Position numbers and translations under genes: made by a program. From contig OW028581.1 in NCBI GenBank assembly GCA_932294295.1, forward strand, positions 10,623,526 through 10,687,525: a DNA stretch of 64,000 bases. Direction: 5' to 3'. The DNA is from Alitta virens. Taxonomy: Eukaryota; Annelida; Polychaeta; Phyllodocida; Nereididae. Positions 1 through 12,300 of this stretch are shown in pieces (position 1 is the first letter of the stretch; every line of letters begins with the position of its first letter). The notes under the pieces are model-generated. The model was not told the origin of the DNA and did no database searches. It saw only the letters and a list, made by a program, of their open reading frames with translations.

Positions 1-31
1 AAACTTTAATCAACTCAGAATAATCAAACTC
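1..31 (+). repeat. Sub-repeat 1 of the monomer (31 bp)
   Basis: The most diverged of the four sub-repeats. It starts AAACTTTAATCA where the others start AATGTT, but it keeps the CTCAGAATAAT core (15-25) and the final ACTC (28-31). Common variants elsewhere are AATCTACTC, AATTAACTC, AATCAATTC and AATCAATTT in the first half, and ATAACCAAGCTC or GAAGAATTAAAC in the second half. Confidence 0.9.
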
Positions 32-66
32 AATGTTCGATCATTCAAATCAGAATAGTTTGACTC
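32..66 (+). repeat. Sub-repeat 2 of the monomer (35 bp, 4-bp longer)
   Basis: Starts AATGTTCGATCA, has CAGAATAGT at 51-59 and ends TTTGACTC. It aligns with sub-repeats 3 and 4 if four bases are added in the middle (around 44-47). It carries the only CpG of the monomer and forms the TTGACTCAA dyad together with the start of sub-repeat 3. Recurring variants are AATGATCGACCATTTTAATC, GATCATACAAATC (often with TTTCACTC), CAATCACAATAG and GAATGGTTTGAC. Confidence 0.9.
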
Positions 67-97
67 AATGTTTGATGAGGTCAAAATAGTCAGACTC
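67..97 (+). repeat. Sub-repeat 3 of the monomer (31 bp)
   Basis: Starts AATGTTTGAT, followed by GAGGTC, CAGGTC, CATGTC, AAGGTC or GAAGTC depending on the monomer. It then reads AAAATAGTC and ends CAGACTC or CTGACTC. The CTGACTC form creates a second TGACTCA at the junction with sub-repeat 4. The start differs from sub-repeat 2 by T for C exactly at the CpG position. Confidence 0.9.
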
Positions 98-128
98 AAT
101 GTTGAATTAGCTCAGAATAGTTATACTC
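98..128 (+). repeat. Sub-repeat 4 of the monomer (31 bp)
   Basis: Starts AATGTTGAATTAGCTC, continues CAGAATAGT and ends TATACTC. Main variants are TTATACTC, TCATACTC, TCAAACTC and TTTTACTC at the end, and TTATCTC, TTGGCTC, TGAGCTC or TGTATTAG in the middle. The TCATACTC and TCAAACTC endings are usually followed by a sub-repeat 1 of the AATCTACTC type, while TTATACTC is usually followed by AATCAACTC or AATTAACTC. Confidence 0.9.
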
Positions 129-1024
129 AAACTTTAGTCAACTCAGAATAACCAAGCTCAATGTTCGATCATTCAAATCAGAATAGTTTGACTCAATGTT
201 TGAATAGGTCAAAATAGTCAGACTCAATGTTGAATTAGCTCAGAATAGTCATACTCAAACTTTAATCAACTCAGAATAATGAAACTCAATGTTCGATCAT
301 TCAAATCAGAATAGTTTGACTCAATGTTTGATGAGGTCAAAATAGTCAGACTCAATGTTGAATTAGCTCAGAATAGTTATACTCAAACTTTAATCAACTC
401 AGAATAATCAAACTCAATGTTCGATCATTCAAATCAGAATAGTTTGACTCAATGTTTCATCAGGTCAAAATAGTCAGACTCAATGTTGAATTAGCTCAGA
501 ATAGTTATACTCAAACTTTAATCAACTCAGAATAATCAAACTCAATGTTCGATCATTCAAATCACAATAGTTTGACTCAATGTTTGATCAGGTCAAAATA
601 GTCAGACTCAATGTTGAATTAGCTCAGAATAGTTATACTCAAACTTTAATCAATTTAGAATAATCAAACTCAATGTTCGATCATTCAAATCAGAATAGTT
701 TGACTGAATGTTTGATCAGGTCAAAATAGTCAGACTCAATGTTGAATTAGCTCAGAATAGTCAAACTCAAACTTTAATCTACTCAGAATAATCAAACTCA
801 ATGTTCGATCATTCAAATCAGAATAGTTTGACTCAATGTTTGATGAGGTCAAAATAGTCTGACTCAATGTTGAATTAGCTCAGAATAGTTATACTCAAAC
901 TTTAATCAACTCAGAATAATCAAACTCAATGTTCGATCATTCAAATCAGAATAGTTTGACTCAATGTTTGATCAGGTCAAAATAGTCAGACTCAATGCTG
1001 AATTAGCTCAGAATAGTTATACTC

Positions 1025-1152
1025 AAACTTTAATTAACTCAGAATAATCAAACTCAATGATCGACCATTTTAATCAGAATAGTTTGACTCAATGTTTGAA
1101 GAAGTCAAAATAGTCAGACTCAATGATGAATTATCTCAGAATAGTTATACTC
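1025..1152 (+). repeat. Variant monomer class with linked AATTAAC / ATGATCGACC / TTATCTC
   Basis: A recurrent monomer class in which several differences travel together: AATTAACTC in sub-repeat 1, AATGATCGACCATTTTAATC in sub-repeat 2, often TTTGAAGAAGTC in sub-repeat 3, and AATGATGAATTATCTC in sub-repeat 4. It recurs through the whole window (for example 1793, 23040, 26751, 43010 and 47101) and is the most diverged common monomer type. The linkage of changes in all four sub-repeats suggests that it spreads as a whole monomer. Confidence 0.88.
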
Positions 1153-2048
1153 AAACTTTAATCAACTCAGAATAATCAAACTCAATGTTCGATCATACAA
1201 ATCAGAATAGTTTGACTCAATGTTTGATCATGTCAAAATAGTCAGACTCAATGTTGAATTAGCTCAGAATAGTCATACTCAAACTTTAATCTACTCAGAA
1301 TAATCAAACTCAATGTTCGATCATTCAAATCAGAATAGTTTGACTCAATGTTTGATAAGGTCAAAATAGTCTGACTCAATGTTGAATTAGCTCAGAATAG
1401 TTATACTCAAACTTTAATCAACTCAGAATAATCAAACTCAATGTTTGATCATTCAAATCAGAATAGTTTGACTCAATGTTTGATGAGGTCAAAATAGTCA
1501 GACTCAATGTTGAATTAGCTCAGAATAGTTATACTCAAACTTTAGTCAACTCAGAATAACCAAGCTCAATGTTCGATCATTCAAATCAGAATAGTTTGAC
1601 TGAATGTTTGATCAGGTCAAAATAGTCAGACTCAATGTTGAATTAGCTCAGAATAGTCAAACTCAAACTTTAATCTACTCAGAATAATCAAACTCAATGT
1701 TCGATCATTCAAATCAGAATAGTTTGACTCAATGTTTGATGAGGTCAAAATAGTCTGACTCAATGTTGAATTAGCTCAGAATAGTTATACTCAAACTTTA
1801 ATTAACTCAGAATAATCAAACTCAATGATCGACCATTTTAATCAGAACAGTTTGACTCAATGTTTGATCAGGTCAAAATAGTCAGACTCAATGATGAATT
1901 ATCTCAGAATAGTTATACTCAAACTTTAATCAACTCAGAATAATCAAACTCAATGTTCGATCATACAAATCAGAATAGTTTGACTCAATGTTTGATCATG
2001 TCAAAATAGTCAGACTCAATGTTGAATTAGCTCAGAATAGTCATACTC

Positions 2049-2175
2049 AAACTTAAATCTACTCAGAATAATCAAATCAATGTTCGATCATTCAAATCAG
2101 AATAGTTTGACTCAATGTTTGATGAGGTCAAAATAGTCTGACTCAATGTTGAATTAGCTCAGAATAGTTATACTC
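2049..2175 (+). repeat. 127-bp monomer with 1-nt deletion
   Basis: Sub-repeat 1 ends ATCAAATCAATG where other monomers have ATCAAACTCAATG, so one C of the ACTC terminus is missing near 2074. It also has ACTTAAATC for ACTTTAATC. I saw no second copy of this deletion, so it appears private to this monomer. Confidence 0.9.
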
Positions 2176-3942
2176 AAACTTTAATCAACTCAGAATAATC
2201 AAACTCAATGTTCGATCATACAAATCAGAATAGTTTGACTCAATGTTTGATCATGTCAAAATAGTCAGACTCAATGTTGAATTAGCCCAGAATAGTCATA
2301 CTCAAACTTTAATCTACTCATAATAATCAAACTCAATGTTCGATCATTCAAATCAGAATAGTTTGACTCAATGTTTGATGAGGTCAAAATAGTCTGACTG
2401 AATGTTGAATTAGCTCAGAATAGTTATACTCAAACTTTAATCAACTCAGAATAATCAAACTCAATGTTCGATCATTCAAATCAGAATAGTTTGACTCAAT
2501 GTTTGAATAGGTCAAAATAGTCAGACTCAATGTTGAATTAGCTCAGAATAGTCATACTCAAACTTTAATCAACTCAGAATAATGAAACTCAATGTTCGAT
2601 CATTCAAATCAGAATAGTTTGACTCAATGTTTGATGAGGTCAAAATAGTCAGACTCAATGTTGAATTAGCTCAGAATAGTTATACTCAAACTTTAATCAA
2701 CTCAGAATAATCAAACTCAATGTTCGATCATTCAAATCAGAATAGTTTGACTCAATGTTTCATCAGGTCAAAATAGTCAGACTCAATGTTGAATTAGCTC
2801 AGAATAGTTATACTCAAACTTTAATCAACTCAGAATAATCAAACTCAATGTTCGATCATACAAATCAGAATAGTTTGACTCAATGTTTGATGAGGTCAAA
2901 ATAGTCAGACTCAATGTTGAATTAGCTCAGAATAGTTATACTCAAACTTTAGTCAACTCAGAATAACCAAGCTCAATGTTCGATCATTCAAATCAGAATA
3001 GTTTGACTCAATGTTTGATCAGGTCAAATTAGTCTGACTCAATGTTGAATTAGCTCAGAATAGTCATACTCAAACTTTAATCAATTCAGAATAATCAAAC
3101 TCAATGTTCGATCATTCAAATCAGAATAGTTTGACTGAATGTTTGATGAGGTCAAAATAGTCTGACTCAATGTTGAATTAGCTCAGAATAGTTATACTCA
3201 AACTTTAATTAACTCAGAATAATCAAACTCAATGATCAACCATTTTAATCAGAATAGTTTGACTCAATGTTTGATCAGGTCAAAATAGTCAGACTCAATG
3301 ATGAATTATCTCAGAATAGTTATACTCAAACTTTAATCAACTCAGAATAATCAAACTCAATGTTCGATCATACAAATCAGAATAGTTTCACTCAATGTTT
3401 GATCAGGTCAAAATAGTCAGACTCAATGTTGAATTAGCTCAGAATAGTCAAACTCAAACTTTAATCTACTCAGAATAATCAAGCTCAATGTTCGATCATA
3501 CAAATCAGAATAGTTTGACTCAATGTTTGATCATGTCAAAATAGTCAGACTCAATGTTGAATTAGCTCAGAATAGTCATACTCAAACTTTAATCTACTCA
3601 GAATAATCAAACTCAATGTTCGATCATTCAAATCAGAATAGTTTGACTCAATGTTTGATCAGGTCAAAATAGTCTGACTCAATGTTGAATTAGCTCAGAA
3701 TAGTTATACTCAAACTTTAATCAACTCAGAATAATCAAACTCAATGTTCGATCATTCAAATCAGAATAGTTTGACTCAATGTTTGATCAGGTCAAAATAG
3801 TCAGACTCAATGTTCAATTAGCTCAGAATAGTTATACTCAAACTTTAATCAACTCAGAATAATCAAACTCAATGTTCGATCATACAAATCAGAATAGTTT
3901 CACTCAATGTTTGATCAGGTCAAAATAGTCAGACTCAATGTT

Positions 3943-6900
3943 GAATTAGCTCAGAATAGTCAAACTCAAACTTTAATCTACTCAGAATAATCAAGCTCAA
4001 TGTTCGATCATACAAATCAGAATAGTTTGACTCAATGTTTGATCATGTCAAAATAGTCAGACTCAATGTTGAATTAGCTCAGAATAGTCATACTCAAACT
4101 TTAATCTACTCAGAATAATCAAACTCAATTTTCGATCATTCAAATCAGAATAGTTTGATTCAATGTTTGATCATGTCAAAATAGTCAGACTCAATGTTGA
4201 ATTAGCTCAGAATAGTCATACTCAAACTTTAATCTACTCAGAATAATCAAACTCAATGTTCGATCATTCAAATCAGAATAGTTTGACTCAATGTTTGATC
4301 AGGTCAAAATAGTCAGACTCAATGTTGAATTATCTCAGAATAGTTATACTCAAACTTTAATCAACTCAGAATAATCAAACTCAATGTTCGATCATTCAAA
4401 TCAGAATAGTTTGACTAAATGTTTGATCAGGTCAAAATAGTCAGACTCAATGTTGAATTAGCTCAGAATAGTCATACTCAAACTTTAATCTACTCAGAAT
4501 AATCAAACTCAATGTTCGATCATTCAAATTAGAATAGTTTGACTGAATGTTTGATGAGGTCAAAATAGTCTGACTCAATGTTGAATTAGCTCAGAATAGT
4601 TATACTCAAACTTTAATCAACTCAGAATAATCAAACTCAATGTTCGATCATTCAAATCAGAATGGTTTGACTCAATGTTTGATCAGGTCAAAATAGTCAG
4701 ACTCAATGTTGAATTAGCTCAGAATAGTCATACTCAGACTTTAATCAACTCAGAATAATCAAACTCAATGTTCGATCATTCAAATCAGAATAGTTTGACT
4801 GAATGTTTGATGAGGTCAAAATAGTCTGACTCAATGTTGAATTAGCTCAGAATAGTTATACTCAAACTTTAATTAACTCAGAATAGTCAAACTCAATGAT
4901 CGACCATTTCAATCAGAATAGTTTGACTGAATGTTTGATGAGGTCAAAATAGTCAGACTCAATGATGAATTATCTCAGAATAGTTATACTCAAACTTTAA
5001 TCAACTCAGAATAATCAAACTCAATGTTCGATCATACAAATCAGAATAGTTTCACTCAATGTTTGATCAGGTCAAAATAGTCAGACTCAATGTTGAATTA
5101 GCTCAGAATAGTCAAACTCAAACTTTAATCTACTCAGAACAATCAAGCTCAATGTTCGATCATACAAATCAGAAGAGTTTGACTCAATGTTTGATCATGT
5201 CAAAATAGTCAGACTCAATGTTGAATTAGCTCAGAATAGTCATACTCAAACTTTAATCTACTCAGAATAATCAAACTCAATGTTCGATCATTCAAATCAG
5301 AATAGTTTGACTCAATGTTTGATCAGGTCAAAATAGTCTGACTCAATGTTGAATTAGCTCAGAATAGTTATACTCAAACTTTAATCAACTCAGAATAATC
5401 AAACTCAATGTTCGATCATTCAAATCAGAATAGTTTGACTCAATGTTTGATCAGGTCAAAATAGTCAGACTCAATGTTGAATTAGCTCAGAATAGTTATA
5501 CTCAAACTTTAATCAACTCAGAATAATCAAACTCAATGTTCGATCATACAAATCAGAATAGTTTCACTCAATGTTTGATCAGGTCAAAATAGTCAGACTC
5601 AATGTTGAATTAGCTCAGAATAGTCAAACTCAAACTTTAATCTACTCAGAATAATCAAGCTCAATGTTCGATCATACAAATCAGAATAGTTTGACTCAAT
5701 GTTTGATGAGGTCAAAATAGTCAGACTCAATGATGAATTAGCTCAGAATAGTCATACTCAGACTTTAATCTACTCAGAATAATCAAACTCAATGTTCGAT
5801 CATTCAAATCAGAATAGTTTGACTCAATGTTTGATCAGGTCAAAATAGTCAGACTCAATGTTGAATTAGCTCAGAATAGTCATACTCAAACTTTAATCTA
5901 CTCAGAATAATCAAACTCAATGTTCGATCATTCCAATCAGAATAGTTTGACTGAATGTTTGATGAGGTCAAAATAGTCTGACTCAATGTTGAATTAGCTC
6001 AGAATAGTTATACTCAAACTTTAATCAACTCAGAATAATCAAACTCAATGTTCGACCATTCAAATCAGAATAGTTTGACTCAATGTTTGATCAGGTCAAA
6101 ATAGTCAGACTGAATGTTGAATTAGCTCAGAATAGTCAAACTCAAACTTTAATCTACTCAGAATAATCAAGCTCAATGTTCGATCATACAAATCAGAATA
6201 GTTTGACTCAATGTTTGATCATGTCAAAATAGTCAGACTCAATGTTGAATTAGCTCAGAATAGTCATACTCAAACTTTAATCTACTCAGAATAATCAAAC
6301 TCAATTTTCGATCATTCAAATCCGAATAGTTTGATTCAATGTTTGATCATGTCAAAATAGTCAGACTCAATGTTGAATTAGCTCAGAATAGTCATACTCA
6401 AACTTTAATCTACTCAGAATAATCAAACTCAATGTTCGATCATTCAAATCAGAATAGTTTGACTCAATGTTTGATCAGGTCAAAATAGTCAGACTCAATG
6501 TTGAATTATCTCAGAATAGTTATACGCAAACTTTAATCAACTCAGAATAATCAAACTCAATGTTCGATCATTCAAATCAGAATAGTTTGACTAAATGTTT
6601 GATCAGGTCAAAATAGTCAGACTCAATGTTGAATTAGCTCAGAATAGTCATACTCAAACTTTAATCTACTCAGAATAATCAAACTCAATGTTCGAACATT
6701 CAAATTAGAATAGTTTGACTGAATGTTTGATGAGGTCAAAATAGTCTGACTCAATGTTGAATTAGCTCAGAATAGTTATACTCAAACTTTAATCAACTCA
6801 GAATAATCAAACTCAATGTTCGATCATTCAAATCAGAATGGTTTGACTCAATGTTTGATCAGGTCAAAATAGTCAGACTCAATGTTGAATTAGCTCAGAA

Positions 6901-7971
6901 TAGTCATACTCAGACTTTAATCAACTCAGAATAATCAAACTCAATGTTCGATCATTCAAATCAGAATAGTTTGACTGAATGTTTGATGAGGTCAAAATAG
7001 TCTGACTCAATGTTGAATTAGCTCAGAATAGTTATACTCAAACTTTAATTAACTCAGAATAGTCAAACTCAATGATCGACCATTTCAATCAGAATAGTTT
7101 GACTGAATGTTTGATGAGGTCAAAATAGTCAGACTCAATGATGAATTATCTCAGAATAGTTATACTCAAACTTTAATCAACTCAGAATAATCAAACTCAA
7201 TGTTCGATCATACAAATCAGAATAGTTTCACTCAATGTTTGATCAGGTCAAAATAGTCAGACTCAATGTTGAATTAGCTCAGAATAGTCAAACTCAAACT
7301 TTAATCTACTCAGAACAATCAAGCTCAATGTTCGATCATACAAATCAGAATAGTTTGACTCAATGTTTGATCATGTCAAAATAGTCAGACTCAATGTTGA
7401 ATTAGCTCAGAATAGTCATACTCAAACTTTAATCTACTCAGAATAATCAAACTCAATGTTCGATCATTCAAATCAGAATAGTTTGACTCAATGTTTGATC
7501 AGGTCAAAATAGTCTGACTCAATGTTGAATTAGCTCAGAATAGTTATACTCAAACTTTAATCAACTCAGAATAATCAAACTCAATGTTCGATCATTCAAA
7601 TCAGAATAGTTTGACTCAATGTTTGATCAGGTCAAAATAGTCAGACTCAATGTTGAATTAGCTCAGAATAGTTATACTCAAACTTTAATCAACTCAGAAT
7701 AATCAAACTCAATGTTCGATCATACAAATCAGAATAGTTTCACTCAATGTTTGATCAGGTCAAAATAGTCAGACTCAATGTTGAATTAGCTCAGAATAGT
7801 CAAACTCAAACTTTAATCTACTCAGAATAATCAAGCTCAATGTTCGATCATACAAATCAGAATAGTTTGACTCAATGTTTGATGAGGTCAAAATAGTCAG
7901 ACTCAATGTTGAATTAGCTCAGAATAGTCATACTCAGACTTTAATCTACTCAGAATAATCAAACTCAATGA
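3943..7971 (+). repeat. 17-monomer (2,176 bp) duplication: 3943-5795 and ~6119-7971
   Basis: The segment from about 3943 to 5795 recurs at an exact offset of 2,176 bases. Markers shared in order are CAATTTTCGATC (4126/6302), GAATGGTTTGAC (4660/6836) and CAGAACAATCAAGC (5135/7311). A few private changes separate the copies: AGAAGAG near 5175, TACGCAAAC near 6525, TTCGAACATT near 6692 and TCCGAATAG near 6321. Downstream of 5795/7971 the sequences diverge, because the second copy joins an ATGATCGACC-type monomer. This gives about 1.85 kb of near-identical sequence. Confidence 0.88.
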
Positions 7972-8035
7972 TCGACCATTTTAATCAGAATAGTTTAACT
8001 CAATGTTTGATGAGGTCAAAATAGACAGACTCAAT

Positions 8036-9351
8036 GTTGAATTAGCTCAGAATAGTTATACTCAAACTTTAATCAACTCAGAATAATCAAACTCAATGTT
8101 CGATCATTCAAATCACAATAGTTTGACTCAATGTTTGATCAGGTCAAAATAGTCAGACTCAATGTTGTATTAGCTCAGAATAGTTATACTCAAACTTTAA
8201 TCAATTTAGAATAATCAAACTCAATGTTCGATCATTCAAATCAGAATAGTTTGACTGAATGTTTGATAAGGTCAAAATAGTCAGACTCAATGTTGAATTA
8301 GCTCAGAATAGTTATACTCAAACTTTAATTAACTCAGAATAATCAAACTCAATGATCGACCATTTTAATCAGAATAGTTTAACTCAATGTTTGATGAGGT
8401 CAAAATAGTCAGACTCAATGTTGAATTAGCTCAGAATAGTTATACTCAAACTTTAATCAACTCAGAATAATCAAACTCAATGTTCGATCATACAAATCAG
8501 AATAGTTTGACTCAATGTTTGATGAGGTCAAAATAGTCAGACTCAATGTTGAATTAGCTCAGAATAGTCAAACTCAAACTTTAATCTACTCAGAATAATC
8601 AAGCTCAATGTTCGATCATACAAATCAGAATAGTTTGACTCAATGTTTGATGAGGTCAAAATAGTCAGACTCAATGTTGAATTAGCTCAGAATAGTCATA
8701 CTCAGACTTTAATCTACTCAGAATAATCAAACTCAATGTTCGATCATTCAAATCAGAATAGTTTGACTCAATGTTTGATCAGGTCAAAATAGTCAGACTC
8801 AATGTTGAATTAGCTCAGAATAGTCATACTCAAACTTTAATCTACTCAGAATAATCAAACTCAATGTTCGATCATTCAAATCAGAATAGTTTGACTGAAT
8901 GTTTGATGAGGTCAAAATAGTCTGACTCAATGTTGAATTAGCTCAGAATAGTTATACTCAAACTTTAATCAACTCAGAATAATCAAACTCAATGTTCGAT
9001 CATTCAAATCACAATAGTTTGACTCAATGTTTGATCAGGTCAAAATAGTCAGACTCAATGTTGTATTAGCTCAGAATAGTTATACTCAAACTTTAATCAA
9101 TTTAGAATAATCAAACTCAATGTTCGATCATTCAAATCAGAATAGTTTGACTGAATGTTTGATAAGGTCAAAATAGTCAGACTCAATGTTGAATTAGCTC
9201 AGAATAGTTATACTCAAACTTTAATTAACTCAGAATAATCAAACTCAATGATCGACCATTTTAATCAGAATAGTTTAACTCAATGTTTGATGAGGTCAAA
9301 ATAGTCAGACTCAATGTTGAATTAGCTCAGAATAGTTATACTCAAACTTTA
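8036..9351 (+). repeat. 7-monomer (896 bp) duplication: 8036-8455 and 8932-9351
   Basis: About 420 bases recur 896 bases apart. Both copies carry the successive variants AATCACAATAG, TTGTATTAG (8165/9061), AATCAATTTAG, TTTGATAAGG and the ATGATCGACC monomer with TTTAACTC. The flanking monomers differ. Related 3-monomer copies of the same variant train occur at 12645 and 13029. Confidence 0.8.
8064..8191 (+). repeat. Regional variant monomer: CACAATAG + TTGTATTAG
   Basis: This monomer combines CACAATAG in sub-repeat 2 with TGTTGTATTAGCTC in sub-repeat 4. I noticed TTGTATTAG at 8165, 9061, 10725, 12645, 13029, 15077 and 17893, and none outside 8-18 kb. It is a clear local marker of where in the array homogenisation has acted. 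Confidence 0.85.
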
Positions 9352-12300
9352 ATCTACTCAGAACAATCAAGCTCAATGTTCGATCATACAAATCAGAATA
9401 GTTTGACTCAATGTTTGATCATGTCAAAATAGTCAGACTCAATGTTGAATTAGCTCAGAATAGTCATACTCAAACTTTAATTAACTCAGAATAATCAAAC
9501 TCAATGATCAACCATTTTAATCAGAATAGTTTGACTCAATGTTTGATCATATCAAAATAGTCAGACTCAATGTTGAATTAGCTCAGAATAGTCATACTCA
9601 GACTTTAATCTACTCAGAATAATCAAACTCAATGTTCGATCATTCAAATCAGAATAGTTTGACTCAATGTTTGATCATGTCAAAATAGTCAGACTCAATG
9701 TTGAATTAGCTCAGAATAGTCATACTCAAACTTTAATCTACTCAGAATAATCAAACTCAATGTTCGATCATTCAAATCAGAATAGTTTGACTCAATGTTT
9801 GATCAGGTCAAAATAGTCTGACTCAATGTTGAATTAGCTCAGAATAGTTATACTCAAACTTTAATCAACTCAGAATAATCAAACTCAATGTTCGATCATT
9901 CAAATCAGAATGGTTTGACTCAATGTTTGATCAGGTCAAAATAGTCAGACTCAATGTTGAATTATCTCAGAATAGTCATACTCAAACTTTAATCAACTCA
10001 GAATAATCAAACTCAATGTTCGATCATTCAAATCAGATTAGTTTGACTCAATGTTTGATCAGGTCAAAATAGTCAAACTCAATGTTGAATTAGCTCAGAA
10101 TAGTCATACTCAAACTTTAATCTACTCAGAATAATCAAACTCAATGTTCAATCATTCAAATCAGAATAGTTTGACTGAATGTTTGATGAGGTCAAAATAG
10201 TCTGACTCAATGTTGAATTAGCTCAGAATAGTTATACTCAAACTTTAATCAACTCAGAATAATCAAACTCAACGTTCGACCATTCAAATCAGAATAGTTT
10301 GACTCAATGTTTGATCAGGTCAAAATAGTCAGACTGAATGTTGAATTAGCTCAGAATAGTCATACTCAAACTTTAATCTACTCAGAATAATCAAACTCAA
10401 TGTTTGATCATTCAAATCAGAATAGTTTGACTCAATGTTTGATGAGGTCAAAATAGTCTGACTCAATGTTGAATTAGCTCAGAATAGTTATACTCAAACT
10501 TTAATTAACTCAGAATAATCAAACTCAATGATCGACCATTTTAATCAGAATAGTTTAACTAAATGTTTGATGAGGTCAAAATAGTCAGACTCAATGTTGA
10601 ATTAGCTCAGAATAGTTATACTCAAACTTTAATCAACTCAGAATAATCACACTCAATGTTCGATCATTCAAATCACAATAGTTTGACTCAATGTTTGATC
10701 AGGTCAAAATAGTCAGACTCAATGTTGTATTAGCTCAGAATAGTTATACTCAAACTTTAATCAATTTAGAATAATCAAACTCAATGTTCGATCATTCAAA
10801 TCAGAATAGTTTGACTGAATGTTTGATCAGGTCAAACTAGTCAGACTCAATGTTGAATTAGCTCAGAATAGTTATACTCAACCTTTAATCAACTCAGAAT
10901 AATCAAACTCAATGTTCGATCATTCAAATCAGAATAGTTTGACTCAATGTTTGATCAGGTCAAAATAGTCAGACTCAATGTTGAATTAGCTCAGAATAGT
11001 CATACTCAAACTTTAATCTACTCAGAATAATCAAACTCAATGTTCGATCATTCAAATCAGAATAGTTTGACTGAATGTTTGATGAGGTCAAAATTGTCTG
11101 ACTCAATGTTGAATTAGCTCAGAATAGTCATACTCAGACTTTAATCAACTCAGCATAATCAAACTCAATGTTCGATCATTCAAATCAGAATAGTTTGACT
11201 GAATGTTTGATGAGGTCAAAATAGTCTGACTCAATGTTGAATTAGCTCAGAATAGTTATACTCAAACTTTAATTAACTCAGAATAATCAAACTCAATGAT
11301 CGACCATTTTAATCAGAATAGTTTGACTCAATGTTTGATCAGGTCAAAATAGTCAGACTCAATGATGAATTATCTCAGAATAGTTATACTCAAACTTTAA
11401 TCAACTCAGAATAATCAAACTCAATGTTCGATCATACAAATCAGAATAGTTTGACTCAATGTTTGATCAGGTCAAAATAGTCAGACTCAATGTTGAATTA
11501 GCTCAGAATAGTCAAACTCAAACTTTAATCTACTCAGAATAATCAAGCTCAATGTTCGATCATTCAAATCAGAATAGTTTGACTCAATGTTTGATCAGGT
11601 CAAAATAGTCTGACTCAATGTTGAATTAGCTCAGAATAGTTATACTCAAACTTTAATCAACTCAGAATAATCAAACTCAATGTTCGATCATTCAAATCAG
11701 AATGGTTTGACTCAATGTTTGATCAGGTCAAAATAGTCAGACTCAATGTTGAATTATCTCAGAATAGTCATACTCAAACTTTAATCAACTCAGAATAATC
11801 AAACTCAATGTTCGATCATTCAAATCAGAATAGTTTGACTCAATGTTTGATCAGGTCAAAATAGTCAGACTCAATGTTGAATTAGCTCAGAATAGTTATA
11901 CTCAAACTTTAATCAATTCAGAATAATCAAACTCAATGTTCAATCATTCAAATCAGAATAGTTTGACTGAATGTTTGATGAGGTCAAAATAGTCTGACTC
12001 AATGTTGAATTAGCTCAGAATAGTTATACTCAAACTTTAATCTACTCAGAATAATCAAACTCAATGTTCGATCATTCAAATCAGAATAGTTTGACTGAAT
12101 GTTTGATGAGGTCAAAATAGTCTGACTCAATGTTGAATTAGCTCAGAATAGTTATACTCAAACTTTAATCAACTCAGAATAATCAAACTCAATGTTCGAC
12201 CATTCAAATCAGAATAGTTTGACTCAATGTTTGATCAGGTCAAAATAGTCAGACTGAATGTTGAATTAGCTCAGAATAGTCATACTCAAACTTTAATCTA

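Larger units (their letters stand above)
1..128 (+). repeat. Representative 128-bp monomer
   Basis: First complete monomer in the phase used for this annotation, beginning AAACTTTAATC and ending TTATACTC. It contains four sub-repeats at 1-31, 32-66, 67-97 and 98-128. It holds a single CpG (38-39, inside TTCGATC), one TGACTCA (61-67), one AGCT (109-112) and one TCGA (37-40). No hairpin with a stem longer than about 4-5 bp was obvious, and there is no run of more than four identical bases. The phase is arbitrary, since the array has no natural end in the window. Confidence 0.97.
160..2862 (+). repeat. 18-monomer spaced duplication (160-560 vs 2463-2862)
   Basis: About 400 bases near the start of the window recur 2,303 bases downstream (18 monomers minus the 1-nt deletion near 2074). 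Both copies carry, in order, TTTGAATAGG (near 200 and 2503), AATAATGAAACTC (near 276 and 2579) and TTTCATCAGG (near 457 and 2759). The flanks on both sides diverge. The rest of 0.6-3.9 kb is a mosaic of the same monomer variants with 6- and 7-monomer offsets, for example the ATGATCGACCATTTT monomers 768 bases apart near 1059 and 1827. Confidence 0.8.

Noticed and set aside
1..1. Array boundary at the left end because the window begins exactly at AAACTTT
   Set aside because: The monomer phase was chosen by me from the first base. The sequence is ordinary repeat from position 1, so this is a cut, not a boundary.
37..53. CENP-B box in sub-repeat 2
   Set aside because: TTCG is present, but the A that should follow four bases later and the CGGG of the established box are absent. 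Only four bases match.
67..97. Strong intrinsic DNA bending from phased A-tracts
   Set aside because: Only one run of four A (CAAAATAG) occurs per monomer. The other runs are AAA or shorter, so phased curvature is not supported by eye.
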